From positions 89,242 through 153,241 of the forward strand of contig JAISTR010000042.1 in the NCBI GenBank assembly GCA_031272515.1: a DNA stretch of 64,000 nt, in the 5' to 3' direction. The notes beneath the pieces are model-generated. The model did no database searches. It saw only the letters and a program-made list of their open reading frames with translations, and was not told the origin of the DNA. A program made the position numbers and the translations under genes. Position 1 is the stretch's first letter, and each line of letters opens with the position of its first letter. The DNA is from Erysipelotrichaceae bacterium. GTDB taxonomy: Bacteria; Bacillota_I; Bacilli_A; Erysipelotrichales; Erysipelotrichaceae. Below are positions 24,790 through 34,243 of the stretch, piece after piece.

Positions 24790-26990
24790 AACCGGAATTA
24801 TTGGCACCCGCGGGCAGTCCAGAGGCACTTCAAGCCGCCTTGGCTTATGGTGCGGATGCCCTTTATCTGGGGGGAAAGAGTTTTGGGGCGCGGGCATTCG
24901 CGGCCAATTTTTCGCTGGAAGAACTGGCTGAAAGTGTAAAAGCAGCCCACCTTTTGGGTGCCAATGTCTATGTGACCGTCAATACCCTGATTTACCAGCA
25001 TGAACTTGCAGAGCTCAGGGCATTTTTGTCTGAGCTGGTGAAACTGCAGGTGGACGGGGTACTGGTCCAGGATCTGGGGGTAATCCGGATTATCCAAAAT
25101 GAATTTGAAAGCCTGCGACTGCATGCCAGCACCCAGATGAATCTGCATAACCAGGCTGGCCTAAACTTCGCCCATGACAATGGCTTTGTGCGGATTGTGT
25201 TGGGGCGCGAGTGCAGCCTGAAAGAAATCAAAAGCTGGCAGCGCCATGACCTGGAGCTGGAAGTGTTTGTACAGGGGTCGCTTTGTTTCTGCTATTCCGG
25301 GGCCTGTTCTCTGTCCTTTAGTGCCGGCGGACGCAGCGCCAACCGCGGTGCCTGTGCCCAGCCCTGCCGTCTGCCTTACCGGCTTTTTATAAACGATAAA
25401 CAAATCACTACCCAAGGGGATTATCTCTTAAGTCCCAAGGATCTCTATACCGCCGACCGGTTAGAGCCCTTAATCGAAGCTGGAATTGGCGCCTTTAAGA
25501 TTGAAGGGCGCATGAAGAAACCGGAATATGTTGCTGCTGCGGTCCGGCTTTACCGCAGTGCCATTGACAATATTACGAAACATCAAGATACGGATCTGAC
25601 CGGTTTCACAGCTGATTTAAAACAGGTCTATCATCGCGGTTTCACAGGCGGGTATCTGTTTGAGGATCCTAACTGGATTGGCTTGACACAGCCCAACCAT
25701 CAGGGAAAACCGATTGGGGTCATCACCAAAATCGACAAAGGCCGCATGCAGGTGAAGCTCAGTGAACCTTTACGGCAGTCGGATGGTATCCGGATTATCA
25801 CAAAAAACAAAGAGGTCGGCTTTATGGTCAACCGCCTGTATGTGAAAGAGCTGCTTGCCAATACCGGAAATCCTGGACAGGAGGTCTGGCTGAAGGCCGA
25901 ACCGGAAGTGGCGGTCGGGGACATTGTTTATAAAACCCTGGACAGCCAGCTGAATCTTGCATTGTTAAAAGAAATTAAGGCCAATCCCAGGCGCGTAGAC
26001 ATTACGATGGAGTATGAAATCGAAGTGGGAAAACCTCTGCGCTTGACTTTAAATGATGGTGTGCACCAAGTTATGGTGGAAGGGGACGTGGTACAAAAAG
26101 CCAGGAAGGCTCCCTGGACCAGGGATCTATTACAATCGCATCTGGATAAAGTCAAAGACAGCGTCTACCGCATGACCAGTATCAGCGGCAGCCTGGGTGA
26201 GGACTGTTTCTTTCCGGTTGCCACCTTGAACACTTTAAGAACAAAAGCAATTCAAAAACTGGATGAAGTTCGCCTGAAAAGACCAGTGAACACTCCCTTC
26301 AAAGCGGTTTTGAAAGAACCTAAACCGCTGGTTTCTCTGCCTTATGACTGCTTGATTCAGGTAGAGACAAAAGCGCAGGCAGCGATGGTCCAAAAGCTGG
26401 GACTTCCTGTCATCCATGAGGATTTACAAACTGCTGATATTCTGGCTTTGCGCCAAATCAATGAGCACTCTGTCTATCCAAAGGCAAAGGCGGTTTTGAT
26501 CCATAGTCATGGCGACCTCTTACAGTCCTACCCGCAAAAGATTGCCTCCAGCACCCTTTATGCCGCCAACAGCGAAGCCCTGAAATTTCTGGCAGCCTAT
26601 GGGGTCAGCGGTGCCGTCTTGCCCTATGAGCTGGACAATGATGATGCCAGGCTTTTGGCGGAAGCCACAAAAAAAGAACTGCCTGGCTTTACTTTGTACC
26701 AGCAGGTTTACGGCAGAGTGCAATTGATGATTGCCAAACACTGCTGCATCAAGCAAGCGCTGTCACTACCAGAGTGTCAGACCTGTCATCAAAGTGCGTG
26801 CAAGCTATTAACAAGGGACAATAGAGAACTTTTGATTCTGGGCGACATGGATTGCCACATGCGTTTATTCGGCGAAGTACAAACCGCAAAACAAATTGTG
26901 GGCAAACCGTTTTTCCGCTTTGTGGATGAGACCCCCCAAACCGTCAAAGAGATTCTCGAAGCATATTTGAAAGCCGCTGGCGCCAAATAG
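24786..26990 (+). CDS. U32 family protein, RlhA-like
   Basis: The 734-residue protein starts at an ATG overlapping the msrA stop (ATGA). The N-terminal U32 domain (LLAPAGSPEALQAALAYGADALYLG) contains the cysteine-rich signature SGACSLSFSAGGRSANRGACAQPCRLPYRL and FKIEGRMKKPEYVA. The C-terminal half corresponds to the DUF3656-type extension found in E. coli RlhA, which hydroxylates a cytidine in 23S rRNA. Related U32 proteins modify tRNA wobble uridine using prephenate. An RNA hydroxylation role is therefore more likely than proteolysis, though annotation often says peptidase. A further Cys cluster (ECQTCHQSAC) lies near the C-terminus and may take part in an iron-sulfur site. Confidence 0.82.
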   Translation: MKPELLAPAGSPEALQAALAYGADALYLGGKSFGARAFAANFSLEELAESVKAAHLLGANVYVTVNTLIYQHELAELRAFLSELVKLQVDGVLVQDLGVIRIIQNEFESLRLHASTQMNLHNQAGLNFAHDNGFVRIVLGRECSLKEIKSWQRHDLELEVFVQGSLCFCYSGACSLSFSAGGRSANRGACAQPCRLPYRLFINDKQITTQGDYLLSPKDLYTADRLEPLIEAGIGAFKIEGRMKKPEYVAAAVRLYRSAIDNITKHQDTDLTGFTADLKQVYHRGFTGGYLFEDPNWIGLTQPNHQGKPIGVITKIDKGRMQVKLSEPLRQSDGIRIITKNKEVGFMVNRLYVKELLANTGNPGQEVWLKAEPEVAVGDIVYKTLDSQLNLALLKEIKANPRRVDITMEYEIEVGKPLRLTLNDGVHQVMVEGDVVQKARKAPWTRDLLQSHLDKVKDSVYRMTSISGSLGEDCFFPVATLNTLRTKAIQKLDEVRLKRPVNTPFKAVLKEPKPLVSLPYDCLIQVETKAQAAMVQKLGLPVIHEDLQTADILALRQINEHSVYPKAKAVLIHSHGDLLQSYPQKIASSTLYAANSEALKFLAAYGVSGAVLPYELDNDDARLLAEATKKELPGFTLYQQVYGRVQLMIAKHCCIKQALSLPECQTCHQSACKLLTRDNRELLILGDMDCHMRLFGEVQTAKQIVGKPFFRFVDETPQTVKEILEAYLKAAGAK

Positions 26991-27053
26991 AAAATTCAAG
27001 CATCCAGGGCAATCCTGATGCGCTATAATAAAAAGGTAAGAGAGGAACTATCA

Positions 27054-28376
27054 ATGACTACAAAACAAGCAAAGCTTACGAAACAGGAGACCAGCTGGAT
27101 TCTCTACGACGTAGCAAATTCCGCCTTCACCATGGTTTTGACCGCCTCGATTCCGGTATTTTTCAGAGCCCTGGTGGATGGGGATGCCCTGGAGAATGTC
27201 GTCAACAACCCGCTGGTCAAACTGATTTCCAGCGGCAATATTTCCGCCGCCCTGGCTGGCAGTGAACAGGCTTATGAAGCCATCAAGAGCTCGCTGTTTG
27301 CGGCGATGACGGTTGTGTCCACGGTTGTGGTGGCGGTGCTGGCCCCGATTTTGGGGGCGATTGCGGACCACCGCAACATGAAGAAGCGGCTGTTTACCCT
27401 GGCCTTACTGCTGGGGGTCTGCGGCTTATTATCGCTGGGTATCACCACCAACTGGATGGCTTATCTGCTGTTATTGTTTCTTGCCAGAATCGGCTATTCT
27501 TCCTGCAACGTCTTCTATGATTCGATGCTGACGGACGTGACCACTGATGAGCGCATGGACAACGTGTCGGCTCTGGGCTTCGCCTGGGGCTATATCGGCA
27601 GCTGCGTGCCCTTTATCATCGGCATCGTTTTAATATTGAAGGCAGAGTCCTTTGGCATTGGTACCGGGCTTGCGACCCAGCTTTCCTTTATCATCACGGC
27701 CATCTGGTGGATTGCCTTTACGATTCCGCTTTTGAAGAATGTCAAGCAGGTCCACTACCGGGATGACAAGCTGGAAGTTGGCAAAATCTTCGGACGGCTT
27801 TTGGAAACCCTCAAAAAGATCTCCAAAAACAAGAAACTGTTTTTGTATATCATCGCCTACTTCTGCTACATTGACGGGGTCTATACCATCATCTCGATGG
27901 CGACCACCTATGGCTCGGAAGTCGGTCTGGGACAGACCGATATGATTTTGGCCCTGCTTTTAACCCAGTTTGTGGCCTTTCCCTTCGCGATTCTCACCGG
28001 CAAGCTGGCGCAGAAATACAATCCGCTGCTTTTGATTCGCGGCTTTATCTGTATTTATATCTTCGCCTGCGTGTTCGGTTTCTTTTTGCAGTATGCCTGG
28101 CAGTTCTGGGTGCTGGCGGTTACCATCGGCCTGGCCCAGGGCGGGATTCAGGCGCTCTCGCGCTCCTACTATGGCAAGCTGATTCCCAAGAAGGAGTCCA
28201 ATGAGTACTTCGGCTTCTTTGATATCTTCGGGAAATTTGCGGATTTCTTCGGACCGATGATTATGGGACTGAGCGCTTCGCTCTTGGGGGCTTCCAAATA
28301 CGGAATTCTGGCATTGAGCGCACTGTTTATCATCGGTTTTGTCCTGTTAATGTTCGTTCAAAAAATCGCAGACTGA
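27054..28376 (+). CDS. UMF1 family MFS transporter
   Basis: The 440-residue protein has about 12 membrane segments. The opening ETSWILYDVANSAFTMVL is the hallmark of the UMF1 (Atg22-like) branch of the major facilitator superfamily. LAPILGAIADHRNMKKRLF is the A-motif loop after helix 2, and AQGGIQALSRSYYGKLIPKKESNEYFGFFDIFGKFADFFGP is a second conserved block. Substrates of bacterial members are unknown. Yeast Atg22 exports amino acids from the vacuole. The ATG at 27054 follows AGAGGAAC. A TATAAT at 27024-27029 is a likely -10 element. Confidence 0.9.
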   Translation: MTTKQAKLTKQETSWILYDVANSAFTMVLTASIPVFFRALVDGDALENVVNNPLVKLISSGNISAALAGSEQAYEAIKSSLFAAMTVVSTVVVAVLAPILGAIADHRNMKKRLFTLALLLGVCGLLSLGITTNWMAYLLLLFLARIGYSSCNVFYDSMLTDVTTDERMDNVSALGFAWGYIGSCVPFIIGIVLILKAESFGIGTGLATQLSFIITAIWWIAFTIPLLKNVKQVHYRDDKLEVGKIFGRLLETLKKISKNKKLFLYIIAYFCYIDGVYTIISMATTYGSEVGLGQTDMILALLLTQFVAFPFAILTGKLAQKYNPLLLIRGFICIYIFACVFGFFLQYAWQFWVLAVTIGLAQGGIQALSRSYYGKLIPKKESNEYFGFFDIFGKFADFFGPMIMGLSASLLGASKYGILALSALFIIGFVLLMFVQKIAD

Positions 28377-28386
28377 CCCGGCTTGC

Positions 28387-28416
28387 AAACAGGCAGCTTT
28401 TTGCCTGTTTTTTTTA
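28387..28416 (+). terminator. Intrinsic terminator after the UMF1 gene
   Basis: AAACAGGCA/TGCCTGTTT with a short loop and eight or more T residues. Confidence 0.85.
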
Positions 28417-28479
28417 TGGGTCGCAGGCAGAAATGCCGCGGTTCTCTGCTATAATGGTTGAGAGATGAAAGGAAATTCT

Positions 28480-29415
28480 ATGGAAAGACTGACTGTGGTG
28501 GTTCCCTGTTACAACGAAGAGGAAGCACTGCCGATCTTCTATAACACGATTGTGGAAGTTGCCAAACAGCTGCCGGATCTGGATTTTGAGTTTTTGTTTG
28601 TCAACGACGGCTCCAAGGACAAAACGTTGGAGATTATGCGCGAACTGCATAAAAAGGACCAGCGCGTGCGCTATGTCTCCTTTTCCCGCAACTTCGGCAA
28701 GGAAGCCGGCATCCTCGCCGGCTTGAAGTCCGCCAGCGGGGATATGGTCACGCTGATGGATGTTGACTTGCAGGATCCGCCCTCACTATTACCGCAAATG
28801 GTGGCGTTGATGAAGGAAAAGAAAGTGCACCATGTTGCCACCAGGCGGGCAACCCGCAAGGGCGAGCCGGTGCTGAGGTCTTTCTTTGCGCGGCTGTTCT
28901 ACAAGTTCATCAATAAAATCTCCAAGACGGAGATTGTCGATGGCGCCAGGGACTACCGTTTGATGTCCCGGGCGATGGTCGATGCGATTTTAAGCCTTTC
29001 GGAAGTCAACCGCTTCTCCAAAGGCATCTTTGGCTGGGTGGGCTTTGAGACCGAATGGATTTCCTTTGACAATGTTGAGCGCAGTGCCGGGGTGACCAAG
29101 TGGTCGTTCTGGTCACTGTTGATGTATTCCCTGGATGGCATCACTGCCTTTTCCACCGCACCTTTGGCCATTGCCTCCTTTATGGGCTTTCTGTTTTGCG
29201 GGGTGTCCTTTCTGGCGATTATCATCATCATCACTCGCCATTTCATGGGCGTAGAGTCCGCCTTCGGCTGGGCTTCGATGGTGGTGTCCCTGTTCTTTCT
29301 GGGGGGCATACAATTGCTATGCATGGGCATTCTGGGCCAGTATCTCTCCAAGACCTATCTGGAAACCAAACACCGTCCGGTCTTCATCGTTGAGGAGACG
29401 GAGAAGGATATATGA
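28480..29415 (+). CDS. GtrB/DPM1-like family 2 glycosyltransferase
   Basis: The 311-residue protein has a GT-A domain with VVVPCYNEEEALP, NDGSKDKTLEIM, SFSRNFGKEAGILAGL and the metal-binding VDLQDPP. It ends in two membrane helices (about 233-260 and 270-295). This is the layout of polyprenyl-phosphate glucosyl- or mannosyltransferases (GtrB, CsbB, DPM1), which load a sugar on the lipid carrier for surface glycans. The ATG at 28480 was preferred to that at 28465 because AAAGGAAA lies just before it. TATAAT at 28450-28455 is a likely -10 box. The HAD phosphatase gene overlaps its stop. Confidence 0.9.
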   Translation: MERLTVVVPCYNEEEALPIFYNTIVEVAKQLPDLDFEFLFVNDGSKDKTLEIMRELHKKDQRVRYVSFSRNFGKEAGILAGLKSASGDMVTLMDVDLQDPPSLLPQMVALMKEKKVHHVATRRATRKGEPVLRSFFARLFYKFINKISKTEIVDGARDYRLMSRAMVDAILSLSEVNRFSKGIFGWVGFETEWISFDNVERSAGVTKWSFWSLLMYSLDGITAFSTAPLAIASFMGFLFCGVSFLAIIIIITRHFMGVESAFGWASMVVSLFFLGGIQLLCMGILGQYLSKTYLETKHRPVFIVEETEKDI

Positions 29416-30218
29416 TCAAACTGTTTGCGTCGGATATCGACAACACCCTGGAAAATGATTCATTCCCGCTCAGTGAGCGGGTGAAAAAAGCGATGGTTGA
29501 AATGCAAAAAAAGGGGGTCACCCTGGTTTTGGCGACCGGCCGCATTCTCAAAAGCGTGCTGCCGATGATTGAAGCCTTTGAGATGGAACGCTTTCACGGC
29601 TATGCGATCTGCCATGGTGGTTCGCTGGTCTATGATTGTTCTAGCAAAGAAATTATCGAGAGCCTGGATATCAAACCGGAAGGGCTCGCAGAGCTATATG
29701 CCTATGCCAAAGAACATCAGCTTGGATACTGTTGTGACCAGAGGGACGCAGTCATCTGCACCGAGTACGGCCCCGGTCCGGCCTACGACTTTGAAGTCGT
29801 GGGCATGGATGTAATCCTATCCCGGCTGCACTTTATGTCCTATATCAAGGAACCGGTCTTTAAGTCCGGGTTCACCGCCTCTAAGGAAGTATTGGATGAA
29901 AAGACCGCAGATGCCATCGCCAGGTTTTCTAAGGACTATACCATCTACCGGGCTACTCCCACCAATATCGATATCACCGTTGCCAAAGCCTCCAAAGGCC
30001 AGGCGTTAGCCAACCTGGTAAAGCGGTTGGGCTTGAAAAAAGAAGAGATTCTGGCGTTGGGCGATGGTGATAACGACATTGGCATGATTGAGCTGGCTGG
30101 AATCGGCTTAGCCATCGGCAATGGCAGCGTAGCAATTAAAAAAGCAGCAGACCGGGTATTGGACCGGGTCGAGAGAGAAGGTGTACTCAAAGCCATTGAA
30201 TTGGCTTTGCAAGGATAA
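29412..30218 (+). CDS. Cof-type HAD phosphatase
   Basis: The 268-residue protein shows HAD motif I as FASDIDNTLEND (nucleophile Asp), motif II LATGR, the Lys of motif III near LVKRLGLKKEE and motif IV LGDGDNDIGMIELAGIGLAIGNG. A C2-type cap is inserted in the middle, as in the Cof/YidA group that dephosphorylates sugar phosphates or flavin precursors. One deviation is DIDNTL in place of the usual DxDGTL. The start overlaps the glycosyltransferase stop by four bases, and the glycosidase gene follows three bases later, so the three form an operon. Confidence 0.9.
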   Translation: MIKLFASDIDNTLENDSFPLSERVKKAMVEMQKKGVTLVLATGRILKSVLPMIEAFEMERFHGYAICHGGSLVYDCSSKEIIESLDIKPEGLAELYAYAKEHQLGYCCDQRDAVICTEYGPGPAYDFEVVGMDVILSRLHFMSYIKEPVFKSGFTASKEVLDEKTADAIARFSKDYTIYRATPTNIDITVAKASKGQALANLVKRLGLKKEEILALGDGDNDIGMIELAGIGLAIGNGSVAIKKAADRVLDRVEREGVLKAIELALQG

Positions 30219-30221
30219 TTC

Positions 30222-32657
30222 ATGGAAGATGTAGAACTCTTATTACAGAAACTGTCACTGGATGACAAGATCCGCCTGATCAGCGGCACCGTCAACGGCA
30301 ATGGCCGCGGTTTTCAAAAACTCAAGATTCCGGTGATGCATACCGCGGAAGCATTCAGCGGCCTGCGCAAGCCGGTTCCCTCGAAACTGCGCAAAGCGCA
30401 GGGGGTGCTCTATCCGGCCATCTGTTATCCATCCCCAGCCTGTCTTGGCAACAGCTGGGACCGCACACTGATGTCCCACATCGGCCGTCAGATCGGCTTG
30501 GAGGCCAAGAGCCAAAAGCTGGATCTGGTGATGGTGCCGGGCCCCAATGTCAAGCGCTCGCCGCTCTCCGGCCGCAATTTTTCCTACTACGGGGAAGACC
30601 CGGTCTTAAACGGCAATTTGGCCGCCAACTTCGTATTGGGGATTCAATCCGCCAGAGTCGGTGCGGTTTTGTCCAATTTTGTTTTGGACCAGCAGGAAGG
30701 GGACCGCTGGACCTTGGATGCCATCGTCGATGATCGGGCCTTGAATGAGATTTATCTGCGACCCTTTGAAATTGCCATCCATCAATCCCGGCCTTTGGGT
30801 ATTAAAACCGCCTATCATATGTTGAACAACCAGCCTTTGCCCAGTGCCAAAAACCTGCTGACAGAACTCTTGCGGGTGCGCTGGGGCTTCAGCGGACTGG
30901 TACTGGCGGATTCCTCCGCCATCGCCAACCGTCCGGCTTCGATTATGGCTGGCTGCGACTTCGAGGTTGGCAATACCCAGGGCTACAGTGAGAAGACCGT
31001 CCGCGAAGCCGTGCGCGATCGCACCTTGTACAAGGACTATGTCAACGAAGCGGCCCGCCGCTATCTCAATATCATCCGCATTTTACAAAACGCCTCGGTC
31101 GATGATGAAAGCTTCGTACCGATGACCGGACACCAGATGGCCCAGACCGCCTTGGAGTCCAGCGCCGTATTGTTGAAAAACGACGACAAGGTGCTGCCTT
31201 TGGATTTGGACGACGCCCTGGCGATTGTCGGCCGCTATGCGACCAGCCCGCGCATTCAGGCAGGCGGTATCTATGATGTGCGGCCGCGCAAAGTTGAGAA
31301 TTTCATCGATATCCTCAAGACCCACCGGATCGTCCATGAATTTGTCAACGGCTTTTCCATGGAACGCTCAGCCAGCGGTGCTTCGCAGACCGAGGAAGCG
31401 CGGGTCATCGCCCGCCGCAACAACAAGGTGATTTTGTTTCTGGGCTGCGGCGAGAGCTTTGAGCAGGCCGGCAAGGACCGCAGTGATCTGCGCTTGCCCA
31501 CCAATCAGGAAGAAATCATTGAAGAGCTGGCGAAGGAAAACCCCAATATCATCGTGGTGCTGACTTCCGGCTCGGTCGTGGAGATGCCCTGGATCAATTC
31601 CGTCAAGGCGGTATTGCAGCTAAACTATGCCGGGGAAGCCGCCGGGGCGGCGACTTACCGGCTGCTCTATGGCAAGGTCAATCCCAGCGGCAGGCTGGCG
31701 GAGACCTATCCCTTCAAGGCCAGTGATGCCCCAACCAAGGATTCTTTCCCGATGGGGCCCAAGAGTGTCACCTATCTCGAGAGCCTGTATGTGGGCTATC
31801 GCTACTATGATGCGGCGCAGAAGGCGGTGCTGTTTCCCTTTGGCTACGGACTTTCCTATACGACCTTTGAATACTCCAACCTGTTATTGGAGAATACAAC
31901 CCTGGCGGAAAATGAATCGCTGTCTTTGGCGATTACGATTACCAACACCGGAGAGGTGGACGGCCATGAGACCATCCAGCTCTACCTGGAAGCCCTCACC
32001 AGCGTCAACTATCATCCCAAGCGCGAGCTCAAGGACTTTGCGAAGGTCTTTGTGAAGGCCAAGCAGTCCAAGACCGTGCTCTTTGATTTGCCCTATGCCG
32101 TCTTTGCGACCTATGATGACAGCCTGAAGCGCTTTGTGGTGGAAGGCGGCAGCTTCAAGGTGGTGCTGGCAGAGCACTCAAGAGCCCAGGGCATCAGTGA
32201 AACCATCACCGTGGCGGGTACCAAAGGGGTCAACCGCATCACTTCCTTGCCGGAATACTATGATTTGTCTGAGCGCGGCTTTTCGCGCGAAGCGTTCAAG
32301 AAACTGACCATGACCCCGATTGCGGACAATGTCGCCGACCGGCCGGGGCAGTTTACGATGGAGACACCGATGAAGGAAGTGCGCAAGAGCACCTTCGGTA
32401 AGACCGTCTACCGCTGGATGCAGCAGCAGGCTGCCCGCGATCTGGACTTGACCCATGATGCCCAGACCAACCTGCGCTATGTGCAGCGGATTGTCGATGA
32501 GATGCCTTTGCGGGCAGCCATCACCCTGACCCATGGCCGCTATGGGATCGCCTTATGCAATAAAATGCTGGATGCTGTGAATGGCAGGGGCGGGGCTTTG
32601 TCCATCTACTGGCGCATGTTTGTGCAATTTTTGTTTAGTCCTTTCGCGAAAAAGTAG
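30222..32657 (+). CDS. Glycoside hydrolase family 3 protein
   Basis: The 811-residue protein has no signal peptide. Residues about 1-290 form the family 3 TIM barrel (GRNFSYYGEDPVLNG, KTAYHMLNNQPLP). The nucleophile Asp lies in GLVLADSSA, where most members have SDWGA. The second alpha/beta domain (about 300-510) includes KNDDKVLPL and LFLGCGESFEQAGKDRSDLRLP. A fibronectin III-like domain follows (about 560-640), then about 150 residues of unassigned C-terminal sequence. It probably acts on short beta-glucosides or similar oligosaccharides in the cytoplasm. The altered nucleophile region makes the specificity uncertain. It is the last gene of the operon with the glycosyltransferase and HAD genes. 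Confidence 0.88.
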   Translation: MEDVELLLQKLSLDDKIRLISGTVNGNGRGFQKLKIPVMHTAEAFSGLRKPVPSKLRKAQGVLYPAICYPSPACLGNSWDRTLMSHIGRQIGLEAKSQKLDLVMVPGPNVKRSPLSGRNFSYYGEDPVLNGNLAANFVLGIQSARVGAVLSNFVLDQQEGDRWTLDAIVDDRALNEIYLRPFEIAIHQSRPLGIKTAYHMLNNQPLPSAKNLLTELLRVRWGFSGLVLADSSAIANRPASIMAGCDFEVGNTQGYSEKTVREAVRDRTLYKDYVNEAARRYLNIIRILQNASVDDESFVPMTGHQMAQTALESSAVLLKNDDKVLPLDLDDALAIVGRYATSPRIQAGGIYDVRPRKVENFIDILKTHRIVHEFVNGFSMERSASGASQTEEARVIARRNNKVILFLGCGESFEQAGKDRSDLRLPTNQEEIIEELAKENPNIIVVLTSGSVVEMPWINSVKAVLQLNYAGEAAGAATYRLLYGKVNPSGRLAETYPFKASDAPTKDSFPMGPKSVTYLESLYVGYRYYDAAQKAVLFPFGYGLSYTTFEYSNLLLENTTLAENESLSLAITITNTGEVDGHETIQLYLEALTSVNYHPKRELKDFAKVFVKAKQSKTVLFDLPYAVFATYDDSLKRFVVEGGSFKVVLAEHSRAQGISETITVAGTKGVNRITSLPEYYDLSERGFSREAFKKLTMTPIADNVADRPGQFTMETPMKEVRKSTFGKTVYRWMQQQAARDLDLTHDAQTNLRYVQRIVDEMPLRAAITLTHGRYGIALCNKMLDAVNGRGGALSIYWRMFVQFLFSPFAKK

Positions 32658-32678
32658 AAAAAACTGCTATGTTAATAG

Positions 32679-32718
32679 GGGAAGGAGTAAAACAGGTTCG
32701 CTTCGAATCTGTTTTTTT
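32679..32718 (+). promoter_or_regulatory. Leader hairpin between Shine-Dalgarno and start codon
   Basis: AAGGAG (32682-32687) is followed after three bases by a hairpin, AACAGGTTCG (32691-32700) pairing with CGAATCTGTT (32704-32713) with one G-U pair. Then come T residues (32714-32718) and the ATG at 32719. It looks like an intrinsic terminator placed against a start codon. If the stem folds, the ribosome binding site comes to about eight effective bases from the ATG. TGCTATGTT at 32665-32673 resembles an extended -10 element upstream. Confidence 0.5.
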
Positions 32719-33072
32719 ATGGTGATGATGTTATTTTGGTGCGCGTTTGCAGTATTGGCAGTTCAGGATTATCTGAAAGGGGAAATCCAGCTTTGGTGGC
32801 TGGTGTTTCTGGCGTCGTTTAGGCATTTATGGCCCTATGGGCTATTACTGGTTTTGGTACTGGTCTATCCGTTATTGGCGAAGTGGATTGGCGGTGCCGA
32901 CCTTTGGGTGCTCACTCTTTTATTGACCCGCTATTCTCTTTATCAGGTTTCTCTGATGCTCTTGGTGAGCTCTGCCCTGGGGATTCTCTGGTGCCTGCTT
33001 TTGCACAAGAAGTCATTGCGCTTTCTGCCATTTCTGTTTTTGGCAGCGGTTTTTGTGCATGTTTTCTGTTAA
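32719..33072 (+). CDS. Stand-alone prepilin peptidase-like (A24) membrane protein
   Basis: The 117-residue protein has about four membrane helices. The two aspartates of the type IV prepilin peptidase family are in place: the first in AVQDYLKGEI (the usual DxxxxxIP region) and the second in GGADLW (the usual GxGD motif). A closing LPFLFLAAVF replaces the usual PFGPFL. The N-terminal methyltransferase domain of PilD/ComC is absent and the protein is about half the usual length. No pilin, ATPase or assembly genes are nearby. It may process pilin-like precursors encoded elsewhere, or may have lost activity, since the loop after the first Asp is altered. Confidence 0.6.
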   Translation: MVMMLFWCAFAVLAVQDYLKGEIQLWWLVFLASFRHLWPYGLLLVLVLVYPLLAKWIGGADLWVLTLLLTRYSLYQVSLMLLVSSALGILWCLLLHKKSLRFLPFLFLAAVFVHVFC

Positions 33073-33157
33073 TGGCAGGCTGTTTGTAGATTTCCAAAGT
33101 TTTAGTAAACAAAAGACATATCCGGCTTTGGTGATTTTATGTTACACTTAAGATGCA

Positions 33158-34243
33158 ATGGAACCACTGAAAAAACTGAAAAAAGTTTTCGATACCGAAC
33201 TCTCCATGATCCGCCTGCTGAAGGTGGCCATCCTCATGGTGATTTTATTTCTGTTCTTATTGACAAGCAACTTCTGGGGGGAAATCTGGCATAAGCTCTC
33301 CGTGATCCTGTTACCGTTTTTTGTGGGAGCGATTATCGCCTATATCGTGCACCCCTTAATCGGCAAGCTGGCAAAACTGAAGATCTCCCGCAACATCTCC
33401 ATTCCCCTGATTATTCTTTCCATGTTTGCGTTTTTAAGCTGGGTGCTGATTTCGCTTTTGCCTTTGGTCTATAATGACGCCATCAACTTCATCAACACCC
33501 TGCGTGATTCCGTCCTGCAGCTGTATGACTGGTATCTGGAAATGTCACAGGAACCCAGTGAAATCGTCAAGCTGCTCTCCGATCAGGTGGTAAACTACCT
33601 CAATGACTACAAGAGCTGGTTTCCCAACCTGACGGTCATCGTACCGCAGATCATCAACAGCTTCATCAATTTCTTCACCAACGCGATCCTCTCCATCATC
33701 GTCGCCATCTATGTGCTCTTTGATTTTGACAATATCGCCGCGACCACCTACAAAATCGCCGGAAGAATCTCCGGCAAACTGCCGGAGATGATCAAGGCAG
33801 TCGACAATGAGGTCAGTGACTACCTCAGGGCGATGTTTGTTTTAATGGCCATCCGCTTTGTGGAATACGGTCTGCTGTATTACCTGGTGGGTCACCGCTA
33901 CTGGCTGATTATGGGCTTATTCTCCAGCTTATCCCTGATTGTTCCCTACTTCGGTCCGACTTTGGCCAATGCCATCGGCCTTTTGACTTCGCTGGTTTTG
34001 CCCTGGAGCAGTTCCCTGATCCTGCTGGTCTTTATGATTATCCTCTCGCCGGTGGATACCTACATCATTTCGCCCTTTATCCATGCCAGAAACAATGAAG
34101 TCAAACCGCTATGGACGCTGTTTTCGGTTTTTGCGGGCGGGATTTTGTTCGGGGCTTTCGGCATCATGATTGCCGTTCCGGTCTACATGTCCCTGCGTGC
34201 GATTTTCCGATTGATGCATGAAGAGGAACCGCAGCTTGAATAA
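33158..34243 (+). CDS. AI-2E/PerM family membrane protein
   Basis: The 361-residue protein has about seven to eight membrane helices with a long extracytoplasmic segment after the third. PFFVGAIIAYIVHPLI near residue 65, LIVPYFGPTLANAIGLL and the C-terminal GGILFGAFGIMIAVPV are the conserved blocks of the AI-2E transporter family (PerM, YdbI, YtvI). Members export autoinducer-2 or other small solutes, and some act as sodium/proton antiporters, so the substrate is open. No ribosome binding site precedes the ATG, and TTACACT (33142-33148) lies ten bases before it, so the message may be nearly leaderless. Confidence 0.9.
   Translation: MEPLKKLKKVFDTELSMIRLLKVAILMVILFLFLLTSNFWGEIWHKLSVILLPFFVGAIIAYIVHPLIGKLAKLKISRNISIPLIILSMFAFLSWVLISLLPLVYNDAINFINTLRDSVLQLYDWYLEMSQEPSEIVKLLSDQVVNYLNDYKSWFPNLTVIVPQIINSFINFFTNAILSIIVAIYVLFDFDNIAATTYKIAGRISGKLPEMIKAVDNEVSDYLRAMFVLMAIRFVEYGLLYYLVGHRYWLIMGLFSSLSLIVPYFGPTLANAIGLLTSLVLPWSSSLILLVFMIILSPVDTYIISPFIHARNNEVKPLWTLFSVFAGGILFGAFGIMIAVPVYMSLRAIFRLMHEEEPQLE

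Noticed and set aside
32581..32718. A longer form of the prepilin-peptidase-like protein starting inside the glycosidase gene.
   Set aside because: The added residues overlap the glycosidase in another frame and run through the hairpin. Family similarity begins only after the ATG at 32719.
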